Assembly: GCA_025355465.1 (NCBI GenBank)
Contig: JANXZO010000024.1
Location: forward strand, 62,001-126,000
Direction of reading: 5' to 3'
Length of the DNA: 64,000 bases
Source: Bacteroidales bacterium
GTDB lineage: Bacteria > Bacteroidota > Bacteroidia > Bacteroidales > FEN-979
The first letter of the stretch is position 1. Every line of letters starts with the position of its first letter. The position numbers and the translations under genes were made by a program. Positions 36,677-46,147 of the stretch are shown here, piece after piece. Below the pieces are notes generated by a model. It ran no database searches. It saw only the letters and a program-made list of their open reading frames with translations, and was not told where the DNA came from.

Positions 36677-36703
36677 CGCGTCAGTTATGCCAATTCGCGT
36701 CAG
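36677..36703. repeat. Pair of direct repeats CGCGTCAG between divergent genes
   Basis: CGCGTCAG at 36677-36684 and again at 36696-36703, 19 bases start to start (about two helical turns), in the 55-base gap between the divergent kinase and M1 peptidase genes. The spacing fits a dimer-binding site. Confidence 0.4.
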
Positions 36704-36727
36704 CAAACTTACTAAAATTTCAGTTTC

Positions 36728-39067
36728 ATGCCGAATCCCGTTAAAGCAATACACCGCCGGTTATTTTGTTTCCTGACAATGATTTTATTCCTTACCCTCC
36801 ATGTCGCTTTCGCGCAGGAGAAAACCGTCACCTACTATGCCGATCCCGCTGCCGTTCCTCCCGATCTTATGGTCACCCTGAAGCATATAAAAGCTTCGGT
36901 AGCATTTAAGCCGGAAGAGAACAAGGTCATGGCAAGTGCTGAATTTACCTTCATCCCTAACCGGTACACCACCGATTCCATCGTGTTTAATTGCCCCGAT
37001 TTTATCGTTTCCTCCGTTTCCCTGGAAGGTGCTTCTGTAGCTTTTGAACAATCGCAAAACAACCTGATCATCCGGCCCCTGGGGTTCCCACTTGAAAAGG
37101 GGAAAGAGGCCCGTCTAAAGATTGCCTATGAAGCCACACCCAAAGCGGGACCTATCTATTTCATCGGGTGGAAGCCCGAAGAGGAGGGCAAGAGAAAATC
37201 GATCTGGGCTCACCGTGCAAGTGGCTGGCTGCCTTATATGGATGCCAGGATTACGATGGATCTTTATGTCACTTTCGATAACAGGTTCAAGGTTTTTTCC
37301 AACGGTGAAAGGCTGGAGATCACCGACAACAGAAATGGTACCCTTACCTGGCACTATGCCATGAAAAGAGACCATCCGTTTTTCTCCACCTCCCTGGTAA
37401 TCGGTGATTATGATTTCAAAACGTCCAAAACGGCACGCGGGGTGCCGCTCGAATACTGGTACTACGCCGGTATGTCCGACCGGGTGGCTACTACCTATAA
37501 GTATACCGAACAGATGTTCGGTTTTTTCGAAAAGGAGATGGGGGTAAATTACCCCTATCCGGTTTACCGGGAAGCTCCTGTGATCGATTATATGTATGGT
37601 GCCATGGAGACCACCACGAGCACTGTTTTCGGCGACTTCATGCTGATTGAACCCCGTGCCTGGTGGCAACGTAATTATGTAAATGTAAATGCCCATGAAC
37701 TGGCCCACCAGTGGTTTGGGAATTATATCGGTCATTTTGTAAACAGGGATGTTTGGCTTACAGAGAGTTTTGGAACCTATTATGCCAAGTTATTTGAGCG
37801 GAGCATTTTCGGTGAAGATTATTACCAGAATATCAGGAACGATGAGGCGATTCAATCGTTCGATGCAGCCCGGAAGAATAACTTCCCGGTTGGCGGTACG
37901 CAGGGAGGTGTGCAGCGGATCTATCAGAAAGGCTCACTGGTACTTGATATGCTCAGGTATGTGATGGGAGAGAAGGAGTTCAGGGATGCCGTTAAACACT
38001 ACCTTGAGGAGTATGGGTTCAACTATGCCGAGACCGATGATTTTATTCGTTGCGTATATGATGTGACAGGAAAACCGTACAACTGGTTTTTCGATGAATG
38101 GGTGCTTCGCGGTGGAGAACCGGCCTATAAAGTAAATTACAATGTTACAAATGACACCACTGGCCTGAGAAATACGCACATTCAGGTATGGCAGATACAC
38201 GAAACAAATGATCTGGTTGGGTTGTTTAAAATGCCTGTCAAATTTGAGGTTCACTATAAGGATGGAACATCGGCGAAGGCAACAGCATGGGTTGAAAATA
38301 AATATACCGAGCTGATCATTCCAAACCCTTCCAGGAAATCCCTCGACTTCATCCTCTTTGATCCAAACCGTCAGATTTTGAAAAAGGTCACCTTCGACCG
38401 CAGTTTTGAGGAGCTTTCTGCCCAGGTCATGAAGGCTGACAACATGATCGACAGGTACGATGCTTTGCTCGCAATAAAAACGTTCCCGCAGGATAAAAAG
38501 CGTGCACTCCTCGTCAAGTCCTATGACCAGGAGAGATTCTGGCTCATCAGGGCAGAGATTTTGGATCAGCTAACCGGCGATGCGAATGATTCATGCATAC
38601 AGATTTTCGAAAAGGCGCTCACCTCGACGGATGCCAACGTACGGAAGTCGGCACTGAAAGGATTGAATCCTGTCCCGGCAGTCCTGCAATCTGCTGTGGA
38701 GGGATGCCTCAGCGATTCTTCCTGGCTCAATATCGAAATTGCCTTGAATGCCCTGTGTCACTCTTTCCCTGAAAAGGCAGGAGTCTACCTGCAACAAACC
38801 AGGAACCTGGAAGGCTGGCGAGGCAAAAACATACACATGAAGTGGCTCGAAATTTCAATTGCCATGGGCGAAAATTCACTTCTGCCTGAATTGATCTCGT
38901 ACACTGGCACCAAATTCGAATTCGAAACCCGGATCAATGCATTTAATACGTTAAAAAAATTGCGTTATACAGATCCAGAAACTCAAAGAAATGCAAGGTC
39001 CGCAAGCCAGCACTGGAATAATAAACTCAGTGCCGCCGCAAAAGAATATTTAACTTACTTTAACTGA
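36728..39067 (+). CDS. M1 family metallopeptidase (aminopeptidase N-like)
   Basis: 779 residues, signal peptide to about residue 30 (LTLHVAFAQ). Zinc site HELAH at 323-327, with the third ligand Glu346 in DVWLTESFG. The exopeptidase motif usually written GAMEN appears as GAMET (YGAMETTTSTVFG). The C-terminal half holds HEAT-like repeats. Probably periplasmic or surface-bound peptide trimming, in line with the S46 enzyme. It is divergent from the sensor kinase and followed after 17 bases by an MFS gene. Confidence 0.9.
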   Translation: MPNPVKAIHRRLFCFLTMILFLTLHVAFAQEKTVTYYADPAAVPPDLMVTLKHIKASVAFKPEENKVMASAEFTFIPNRYTTDSIVFNCPDFIVSSVSLEGASVAFEQSQNNLIIRPLGFPLEKGKEARLKIAYEATPKAGPIYFIGWKPEEEGKRKSIWAHRASGWLPYMDARITMDLYVTFDNRFKVFSNGERLEITDNRNGTLTWHYAMKRDHPFFSTSLVIGDYDFKTSKTARGVPLEYWYYAGMSDRVATTYKYTEQMFGFFEKEMGVNYPYPVYREAPVIDYMYGAMETTTSTVFGDFMLIEPRAWWQRNYVNVNAHELAHQWFGNYIGHFVNRDVWLTESFGTYYAKLFERSIFGEDYYQNIRNDEAIQSFDAARKNNFPVGGTQGGVQRIYQKGSLVLDMLRYVMGEKEFRDAVKHYLEEYGFNYAETDDFIRCVYDVTGKPYNWFFDEWVLRGGEPAYKVNYNVTNDTTGLRNTHIQVWQIHETNDLVGLFKMPVKFEVHYKDGTSAKATAWVENKYTELIIPNPSRKSLDFILFDPNRQILKKVTFDRSFEELSAQVMKADNMIDRYDALLAIKTFPQDKKRALLVKSYDQERFWLIRAEILDQLTGDANDSCIQIFEKALTSTDANVRKSALKGLNPVPAVLQSAVEGCLSDSSWLNIEIALNALCHSFPEKAGVYLQQTRNLEGWRGKNIHMKWLEISIAMGENSLLPELISYTGTKFEFETRINAFNTLKKLRYTDPETQRNARSASQHWNNKLSAAAKEYLTYFN

Positions 39068-39084
39068 TTTTTCGACGTTTCGCC

Positions 39085-40284
39085 ATGACCTCTTTCCAAC
39101 GACGCATCCTTACCCGCACTATTATCCTCGTATCATTCGTGAGCTTGTTTACCGACATTGCCAGCGAGATGCTTTATCCCATTATACCCGTGTACCTTAA
39201 ATCGATTGGATTCTCGGTGCTGCTTATCGGAATTCTCGAAGGTTTTGCTGAAGCTACAGCCGGGTTAAGTAAAGGGTACTTCGGACACCTCTCTGATTTG
39301 ATGGGAAAGCGCGTGCCGTTTGTTCGTGGAGGATATTTGCTGAGTGCTATTTCCAAACCCATGATGGCGATCCTGACTTTTCCGCTGTGGATCTTTTTTG
39401 CCCGAACGCTTGACCGGCTTGGGAAGGGTATCCGGACCAGTGCCCGCGATGCCATCCTGAGCGATGAAACAACCAAAGAGCACAAAGGGAAAGTATTCGG
39501 ATTTCACCGTGCCATGGACACTCTTGGGGCCTCCATCGGCCCGGTTGTTGCCCTGATCTTTCTATGGTTTTTCCCGGGTCAGTATAAATGGCTGTTTTTC
39601 ATTGCTTTTATTCCGGGTCTTATGGCAATCGGACTTACCTTCATGTTGCATGATAAGGTCACCGAGTCGAACCTTCCCACCGGATCACCATCCAGCGGTG
39701 TTGGTTTCTTTTCCTACCTGAAATATTGGAGGAGGGCAACACCGGCCTTCAGGTACCTGGTTGCCGGCCTTTTGGTGTTCACCCTGTTCAACAGTTCTGA
39801 TGCCTTTCTGCTGCTCTCACTCAAAGAACATAATTTATCCGATACCATGATGATAGGGGTTTACATTTTTTACAACCTCATCTATGCCCTTTTTTCATAT
39901 CCGGTGGGTGTTCTGGCCGATAGGATCGGTTTGAAAACGATGCTGATTTCAGGTTTGATCCTCTTTTCTATCGTTTATTCCGGAATCGGGTTTGCCTCCT
40001 CAATCATCATGTTTGGCTCATTGTTCTTTCTTTATGGCATCTATGCTGCCTGCACCGAAGGGATTTCAAAGGCGCTGATCTCAAATATGGCCGAAAAAAA
40101 GGAGACGGCAACAGCCCTTGGCTTCTACAATAGCTTTGCCAGTATATCCACGCTTCTTGCAAGTACCCTGGCCGGAATCCTGTGGTATACGGTTGGCTCT
40201 CAGGTCCTGTTTGTGATATCGGGAGTTGGGGTTTTCTGTGTGGCCTGTTACCTGATTGTTTTTTTTCGGTTTTCGAAAGTATAG
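39085..40284 (+). CDS. Major facilitator superfamily transporter
   Basis: 399 residues with 12 hydrophobic segments. SDLMGKRVPFVRGGYLLSA is the loop 2-3 signature (GhxxDRxGRR-like) and LDRLGKGIRTSARDAILSDE is a characteristic block in a group of MFS proteins often annotated as drug or sugar efflux. ADRIGLKTMLISGLI repeats the signature in the second half. Substrate unknown. It is 17 bases downstream of the M1 peptidase, so possibly uptake of its products (inference). Confidence 0.85.
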   Translation: MTSFQRRILTRTIILVSFVSLFTDIASEMLYPIIPVYLKSIGFSVLLIGILEGFAEATAGLSKGYFGHLSDLMGKRVPFVRGGYLLSAISKPMMAILTFPLWIFFARTLDRLGKGIRTSARDAILSDETTKEHKGKVFGFHRAMDTLGASIGPVVALIFLWFFPGQYKWLFFIAFIPGLMAIGLTFMLHDKVTESNLPTGSPSSGVGFFSYLKYWRRATPAFRYLVAGLLVFTLFNSSDAFLLLSLKEHNLSDTMMIGVYIFYNLIYALFSYPVGVLADRIGLKTMLISGLILFSIVYSGIGFASSIIMFGSLFFLYGIYAACTEGISKALISNMAEKKETATALGFYNSFASISTLLASTLAGILWYTVGSQVLFVISGVGVFCVACYLIVFFRFSKV

Positions 40285-40300
40285 CTTGGAACCCCGTAGC

Positions 40301-42595
40301 TTATTTGCCGCCAGGAATGGTGTATATCTGTGAAGGATCTCTGTATCCTGAAAGGTTTTTATACCAGTCGGGATATTGCACTCCACCAGATTCTGCCCAG
40401 GTCCCAAACTTCAGATGTCCGAATACGACCTCCACAGTCTCCCATGTATAATCAAACTTCTGCGGGGTAATGATTCCCCAGGGGAGTCCGGTCTGGGACT
40501 TATAATAACGTCCGGTTGCTGGATCAGAACTGTCATCTCCGGTGCCAAAATATGTAGGATCGGCCAGTGAAGTAGGCAGGTGATCGGGCATGTGAATTTC
40601 GATGCCCCTGTTCAGACCTCTTATCAGAAAAGGGTTATAAGGCGGTGTCCCGACATCGGATTGCGTTTGCGGAGTGGCAAAATGGAGGTTGATGAAAACT
40701 GTATCCGACAAGCCATAATATCCATTGTTGATCGTGTTGTACATGGAACCTCCGGCCCTGTGGATCACATTCTCGTAATTGTCGAAAGGTATGATCACGG
40801 CTTTTGCCTGATTTGCCTCCACGCCATTGGCGGCCACCGTAATGTAGTTATATCGTAAGGTGTTTGCCGGAGCGATCTGGACTGATTGAACGGCAGCCGG
40901 CAATACACCATCCAACTGAAAACCAAAGGCGTTTTGCAGGGTTGCTCCGGCTGCCCGGGCATAAAATTTTGGTTTGATATCCACAACTTTATTCTGGGCG
41001 TTGGTAATATACCAGTAGTTGCAGTCCAGTACCAGATCATTCATGTCGTAATCTCCCATTGAAGGCCAAAGATCCTCGAAAGCAAGGGTGGCAAACTGGT
41101 TCTTACCCGGAAAGTAGTTATTGTATGCGCGGGTGGCATCATTCGGATAATCATCCAGGGTATCGGGTACACCATCGCCGTCGGTGTCAGTAACCACCGG
41201 CATACCGCTTCCTTCCGGGTTACAGGTACTTGTCGGGATGTAGTTATTCATGTTTGCCCAGCTAACCAGGGTGGCCCCATTCACAAAATTAGCAGCGCTT
41301 CCGTTGCTGATTGTTCCGTTCTGCGTGGCGAATTCAATGGGTCCTGTAACCTGCGCCCCATTGATGGTAGAAGTTGTGGTCTTAACCGTACTGCGACTAC
41401 CCGTTCCCTGCAAACTTGAGTTAAGGGTCATGGTCTGAGCCGAAACCTGCGATTGGTTCATCAGCTTGAATACCCCGCTGTTTAAATTAATACCCAGGTA
41501 AACTTTCAGATATCCGTTGTTCATTGTAAATGTTCCGGGATTTACATTTAAGCTTCCGTGAACAATGAATTTGCAATCGTTCTCTACAATGCTGCTGCTG
41601 TTCAGGTTGGCTGACCCCTGAACTTCGATGGTCCCGGTGTTGGTCATATCGTGGTTCGTTTGAAGAGAACCACTGATATTTAAGGTTCCCTGGTTGTTCA
41701 GGATCCCGTTGCCATTGATATTGTAATCACCGGTAACCCCAAGCGTGCCGTAATTCAGCACCGTTCCATTGGGAGAGAAAGCCTGACCAATGGTCATGCC
41801 GGATGAGTAGTTCGTTAGATGGGTGCCAGACTGATTCATGTTGATGCCACCGTTAAAATGAGCATTGGCCGTAGGGTAAACCGTGATGGCCGAATTGCCA
41901 TCCATAGAAAATGAATTGGTTACATTCAGGGTTCCTCCCGCAGTTACAACAATGGAACAATTTGTTCCTCCGAGGCTATTGATGCTGCTGATATTGGCAT
42001 TCGAACAAATTTTAAGAGTCCCTCCGCCATTCCAGAATTCGAAATTGACCGTGCCGGTAAATGCAGAGGTGATGCAATAGGTCTTGCCGTTTTTAACAGT
42101 CACTGAATTGCCTGTTACGGTAACATCGCAGCCACTGGAACAATCCGGTTCCCCAATTGTAATAATTTCTTTCAGGCTGTTTTGGTTTAGCGTAAAGGTG
42201 TACTGAATGTCGGAGGTGATATTTACCACGGCAATCCGGCTAAAACCGTCTGCGGTTTTCAACTCAAGGTATAATTGTTTGAGGGCTGTCGGGATTCTGA
42301 GGTCACTGGTAAACGGGAAATTGTAACCGGCCGATCCGTTGAGCAACACAATGCCGTTCTCAAGCGGGTTTCCGTCGTAGATATTAATCCGGGAAAGTAA
42401 TCCGATGCTGCCCGGCAAATCAACGGCCAGGGTAAGACTTACCTGATGCGTACTCTCCCAGTTGAAGCTTGGGGGTATAATCAGGTCTTTCATTTGCTTC
42501 GGACCGGTGGGTGTATCCGAAGAATTTTTATGACAGGAGGTAAGTGAAACCAGGATGATACCGGTTAGCAGAATAAGTCTTTTATAGATTGTCAT
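40301..42595 (-). CDS. LruC domain-containing lipoprotein
   Basis: 764 residues. Lipoprotein signal with lipobox LTSC (Cys21), so lipidated and probably outer-membrane/surface. Residues 180-430 are made of short Asn/Ser/Gly-rich units (NINGNGILNNQGTLNISG, NLNSSSIVENDCKFIV), likely a right-handed beta-helix-like fold. A calcium-binding DTDGDGVPDTLDDYPND motif near 475 leads into the LruC domain (FEDLWPSMGDYDMNDLVLDC; GFQLDG). LruC proteins are known in Bacteroidota and some Leptospira/Vibrio; their role is not settled. Convergent to the MFS gene at 16 bases. Confidence 0.85.
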   Translation of the reverse strand: MTIYKRLILLTGIILVSLTSCHKNSSDTPTGPKQMKDLIIPPSFNWESTHQVSLTLAVDLPGSIGLLSRINIYDGNPLENGIVLLNGSAGYNFPFTSDLRIPTALKQLYLELKTADGFSRIAVVNITSDIQYTFTLNQNSLKEIITIGEPDCSSGCDVTVTGNSVTVKNGKTYCITSAFTGTVNFEFWNGGGTLKICSNANISSINSLGGTNCSIVVTAGGTLNVTNSFSMDGNSAITVYPTANAHFNGGINMNQSGTHLTNYSSGMTIGQAFSPNGTVLNYGTLGVTGDYNINGNGILNNQGTLNISGSLQTNHDMTNTGTIEVQGSANLNSSSIVENDCKFIVHGSLNVNPGTFTMNNGYLKVYLGINLNSGVFKLMNQSQVSAQTMTLNSSLQGTGSRSTVKTTTSTINGAQVTGPIEFATQNGTISNGSAANFVNGATLVSWANMNNYIPTSTCNPEGSGMPVVTDTDGDGVPDTLDDYPNDATRAYNNYFPGKNQFATLAFEDLWPSMGDYDMNDLVLDCNYWYITNAQNKVVDIKPKFYARAAGATLQNAFGFQLDGVLPAAVQSVQIAPANTLRYNYITVAANGVEANQAKAVIIPFDNYENVIHRAGGSMYNTINNGYYGLSDTVFINLHFATPQTQSDVGTPPYNPFLIRGLNRGIEIHMPDHLPTSLADPTYFGTGDDSSDPATGRYYKSQTGLPWGIITPQKFDYTWETVEVVFGHLKFGTWAESGGVQYPDWYKNLSGYRDPSQIYTIPGGK

Positions 42596-42745
42596 AGCAT
42601 GAGGGTTTTGATTTGCATCTGTTAGTCAACAAAAAAATGGCAGGGTTAAAGATAAGGAGGTTTGATAATTAAAAAAATATTATTCTGCAACTTAACACAT
42701 CCGGTTCCGTTAAGACCCTGAAAATGGTTCAAATAAAATAATCGC

Positions 42746-42753
42746 TAACTTTG
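42746..42753 (+). promoter_or_regulatory. -7 element of mnmA
   Basis: TAACTTTG fits TAnnTTTG. Transcription would begin near 42760, about 32 bases before the TTG start. No convincing -33. Confidence 0.4.
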
Positions 42754-42791
42754 CACACAATTTTCTGAAGTCTAACTATACATTATATATT

Positions 42792-43877
42792 TTGTCAAAG
42801 AAATCAACCGTTATTGTGGGATTAAGCGGGGGCGTTGATTCTTCGGTGGCTGCATACCTGCTCAAGCAGCAGGGGTACAACGTAATAGGCGTAACCATGG
42901 CAATTTGGGACGGCCGGTACAAATCCACCGGAAAACATGCCTGCTATGGTTCAGATGAAGAGGAGGAGATTCGTGAAGCAAAAGAAATTGCAGCTGTTGT
43001 CGGGATTCCCCATTATGTTTTCGATTGTTCTGCTGAATATAAGGATTCGGTTCTCCAATATTTCAAATCTGAATACCTTGCAGGCCGTACGCCCAACCCT
43101 TGCATCAAATGCAACCAGCTGATCAAATTCGGATTGCTCCCAGCCATGACGGCAAAAGCTGGCATTGAATTCGATTATTTTGCCACCGGGCACTATGCAC
43201 GAATGGATTGGAGCGACGAACGAAAGCGTTTTATTCTGATGAAAGGGGTGGATATGAAGAAGGATCAGACCTATTTTATCTACCGGTTAAATCAGGAGCA
43301 ATTATCCCGGGTGATGCTTCCGTTAGGAGGTTATAACAAAACGGAGATCAAGGAGATTGCCAGGAATGCCGGGATCCCGGGATATGACAAGGAGGAAAGC
43401 CAGGATTTTTATAGTGGTGACTACAAGGATTTGTTGGATGTGCCGGAAAATCCTGGAAATATCGTTGATACGCAGGGTAATATTCTCGGTCAGCATCTGG
43501 GAATCTGGAATTATACCATAGGCCAGCGTAAAGGTCTTGGTATTGCGCATGCAGAGCCTTTGTACGTGATCCGCCTGGATTTGGAGGCCAACCATGTTGT
43601 GGTTGGAACCCGTGTTGAAACTTTTAATGCATCATTTTTGGTAAACGACCTTAACTGGATCTCTGTTTCGTCCGTGGAAAACGCCTTGGCGTGTACCGCA
43701 AAGATCCGTTCTGCGCAAACGGAGCGGGAAGCATTGATAGAACCTGCCGGAACCGGGGAGGTTAAGGTCACCTTCTTTCACCCCAATGATGCTATTACAC
43801 CCGGACAGAGTGCCGTTTTCTACGATGGAGACCTGGTTCTCGGGGGTGGAATTATTAAGTCGTTGATTTCGGTATAA
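42792..43877 (+). CDS. mnmA: tRNA 2-thiouridine(34) synthase MnmA, variant catalytic site
   Basis: 361 residues. PP-loop GLSGGVDSSVAAYLL at 10-24; FATGHYARMDW and NYTIGQRKGLGI are family blocks. The first catalytic cysteine lies in NPCIKCNQLIKFG (Cys104, Cys107, a CxxC). The region that normally holds the second catalytic cysteine (GICFIG type) reads SQDFYSGDYKDLL at 203-215 without cysteine. The start must be TTG at 42792 (LSKKSTVIVGLSGG): the first ATG is after the PP-loop. It makes s2U34 in tRNA Lys, Glu and Gln; Bacteroidota often carry more than one MnmA, and this may be the paralogous type. Confidence 0.88.
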   Translation: MSKKSTVIVGLSGGVDSSVAAYLLKQQGYNVIGVTMAIWDGRYKSTGKHACYGSDEEEEIREAKEIAAVVGIPHYVFDCSAEYKDSVLQYFKSEYLAGRTPNPCIKCNQLIKFGLLPAMTAKAGIEFDYFATGHYARMDWSDERKRFILMKGVDMKKDQTYFIYRLNQEQLSRVMLPLGGYNKTEIKEIARNAGIPGYDKEESQDFYSGDYKDLLDVPENPGNIVDTQGNILGQHLGIWNYTIGQRKGLGIAHAEPLYVIRLDLEANHVVVGTRVETFNASFLVNDLNWISVSSVENALACTAKIRSAQTEREALIEPAGTGEVKVTFFHPNDAITPGQSAVFYDGDLVLGGGIIKSLISV

Positions 43878-43899
43878 TTCGTAATTAATAAAAGCTATT

Positions 43900-45684
43900 A
43901 TGTATATTCTCAGAGCCATTGCCATTTCAACCCTGTTGATGCTCACGTTGCGTGCAGGGTCTCAAACAACTGATATTTCAGCGAAAGACCTTCAGACCTA
44001 TGTTCGCTTTCTTGCTTCGGATTCGCTGAAGGGAAGGAAACCGGGAACACCCGAGATCGGGGTTGCAGCATCCTATATTCGTGACCATTTCAAATCCGAT
44101 GGGTTAAAGCTGATGTTTGAAAATGGATTTCAGTATTTTGAGATCGTGACCGATGTAAAGCTTGGTGAAAAGAATAAATTGGCGTTCGATGGGTTTGAAG
44201 GTGTGTTGAAGAAGGATTTTATTCCGCTCTCGTTTTCATCCAATGGCAATTTCAATGCACCCGTAGTTTTTGTTGGATATGGTTTTGATATTGAAACAGA
44301 TAGTCTTAAGTGGAGTGACTATAAAGGGCTCGATGTCAAAGGTAAATGGGTGCTCCTTTTTCGTGCCGATCCCGACCTTGAGAATTCCGACAGTAAGTTT
44401 ATTCCTTACAGCGATGTCAGAAGCAAAGTTTTAACCGCCAAAGATGAGGGTGCGGCCGGAATTCTGATGGTTACTCCGTCCGGTATGGAAAAGGAGGATA
44501 AACTGATGCCGCTTGCGGTCGAAAATAATGAGGTGACCAGTGGGATCCCGATATTGAACATTACGCGTGAAGTGGCCGACCGGATGTTAAAGTCTGCCGG
44601 GGTCACCTGCGATAGTCTTGAACGCTCCATGGTCAGAGCCAAAGCCCCAAAGAGTTTCCTTACCGGAATTACTGTGAATGGAATCACCGAGGTAATTCAG
44701 AAGCGCGAAAAAACGGCTAACGTGGTAGCCTTGCTGGAAGGCAGCGACCCTGTCCGCAAAAATGATTACATCGTGATTGGCGCTCACTACGATCATCTTG
44801 GATTTGGTGGACCCGGCTCAGGATCAAGGATGCCCGATACCGTTGCAGTGCATAATGGTGCCGACGACAATGCTTCCGGAACAGCCATGGTGATGGAACT
44901 AGCGCAGAAATTGGGCGCATTGAAGGCAAAGCCGGAACGTAGCATTATTTTCGTCGCCTTCAGTTCGGAAGAGATCGGTTTGCTGGGTTCGAAGTATTTC
45001 GTAAATCATCCGCCGGTTGAGATAAAAAAAATCCGTACCATGTTCAATTTTGATATGGTGGGGAGGTTTGATAAAGAAAAAAATGCCATTTCCGTGGGTG
45101 GAACCGGAACTTCCGTCGAGGCAGATTCCCTGCTGCGTTTATTTGAGAAAAGCTTACCATTTACGGTTACCCATGCACCCGATGGATATGGACCTTCCGA
45201 CCATGCAGCATTTTACGGAGCCGGTATCCCGGTGTTTTATTTCAACTCCGGGGTTCATTCCGATTACCATACTCCCTTCGATGATGCCGACAAACTCGAT
45301 TATGATAACGAAAAAATCATTGGTGATTTTGCCTTTAATGTCATCATGGCAGTAAGCAACCTCCCGGCTTCACTCGTTTTTAAAGAATCGGGGAAAAAGG
45401 AGAGCGCCGGCCGCAGCGGACGCCGTCTTAAGGTAACGCTTGGGATCATGCCCGACTTTGCAGGAACCGAGAAGAAGGGTCTTCGGATTGACGGTGTCAC
45501 AAAGGATGGTCCTGCCGACAAGGGAGGAATGAAGAAAGGCGACATCATTACAGGTATCAACGGTATGCAGGTTGGTAATATCTATGAGTATATGTCCAGG
45601 CTCCAGAAGCTTAAACACGGAATGACAGTAAACGTGGAGGTGATACGCGATGGCAAAAACGAAGTGCTGATAATTTTACTCTGA
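43900..45684 (+). CDS. M28 family metallopeptidase with PA and PDZ domains
   Basis: 594 residues, signal peptide to about 20. The N-terminal part includes a PA-like insert (PVVFVGYGFDIETD, EGAAGILMVTPSG). The M28 catalytic part has VIGAHYDHLGFGG with His296, GADDNASGTA with Asp322, SSEEIGLLGSKYF, NFDMVGR and HSDYHTPFDDADKLDY as zinc ligands and base. The last 100 residues (GLRIDGVTKDGPADKGGMKKG) are a PDZ domain. Secreted or periplasmic aminopeptidase. It is 22 bases after mnmA, unrelated in function. Confidence 0.92.
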   Translation: MYILRAIAISTLLMLTLRAGSQTTDISAKDLQTYVRFLASDSLKGRKPGTPEIGVAASYIRDHFKSDGLKLMFENGFQYFEIVTDVKLGEKNKLAFDGFEGVLKKDFIPLSFSSNGNFNAPVVFVGYGFDIETDSLKWSDYKGLDVKGKWVLLFRADPDLENSDSKFIPYSDVRSKVLTAKDEGAAGILMVTPSGMEKEDKLMPLAVENNEVTSGIPILNITREVADRMLKSAGVTCDSLERSMVRAKAPKSFLTGITVNGITEVIQKREKTANVVALLEGSDPVRKNDYIVIGAHYDHLGFGGPGSGSRMPDTVAVHNGADDNASGTAMVMELAQKLGALKAKPERSIIFVAFSSEEIGLLGSKYFVNHPPVEIKKIRTMFNFDMVGRFDKEKNAISVGGTGTSVEADSLLRLFEKSLPFTVTHAPDGYGPSDHAAFYGAGIPVFYFNSGVHSDYHTPFDDADKLDYDNEKIIGDFAFNVIMAVSNLPASLVFKESGKKESAGRSGRRLKVTLGIMPDFAGTEKKGLRIDGVTKDGPADKGGMKKGDIITGINGMQVGNIYEYMSRLQKLKHGMTVNVEVIRDGKNEVLIILL

Positions 45685-45686
45685 CA

Positions 45687-46088
45687 ATGGAGCCGCAATC
45701 CTTTTTTACCGAAGCTTTTTTCTTAAAGTTTATTAAGTTTTCAATCGTCGGCTTTTCCGGAGTCTTTGTGGATTTTGGCATCACGTTTCTGGCCAAAGAG
45801 TATTTCAATGTCCAGAAATATGTTGCAAATGCCATGGGATTTGCCCTTGCGGCCACCACAAATTATATGATGAACCGTATTTGGACTTTTCAAAGCCACA
45901 ACCCGAACGTAATGCTTGAATTTTCCAGGTTTTTTGTTATTGCATTGATCGGACTGGGAATAAACATGCTCATCGTTTGGGCCATGAACGGGAAGTTCAA
46001 GGTCAATTTTTACGTCTCCAAACTGATGGCAACTTTGCTTGTTACCTTGTGGAATTTTTTAATCAATGCCTACTACACTTTTGTTTAA
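45687..46088 (+). CDS. GtrA family membrane protein
   Basis: 133 residues with four hydrophobic segments; IKFSIVGFSGVFVDFGITF and NAMGFALAATTNYMMNRIWTF are GtrA signatures. The family helps move polyprenyl-linked sugars or works with glycosyltransferases. It begins 2 bases after the M28 stop codon. No glycosyltransferase adjoins it. Confidence 0.9.
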   Translation: MEPQSFFTEAFFLKFIKFSIVGFSGVFVDFGITFLAKEYFNVQKYVANAMGFALAATTNYMMNRIWTFQSHNPNVMLEFSRFFVIALIGLGINMLIVWAMNGKFKVNFYVSKLMATLLVTLWNFLINAYYTFV

Positions 46089-46147
46089 CCCATCAGGGAA
46101 ATTCCCTCTTTTCGCTGCCGGCGAGCAGGTGAGGTGAATCTTCATGG

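Noticed and set aside
37115-37735. 206-codon minus-strand open frame inside the M1 peptidase gene
   Set aside because: It is antisense to the conserved zinc-peptidase region; no start signal and no recognisable domain.
39064-39084. TTTCGACGTTTCGCC before the MFS gene as another 8-mer tract
   Set aside because: Only one unit resembles ATTTCGCC and the period is not kept.
46096-46113. Hairpin AGGGA-AAT-TCCCT between gtrA and chaN as a terminator
   Set aside because: The stem is only 5 base pairs and the T run after it is short; too weak to list as a terminator.
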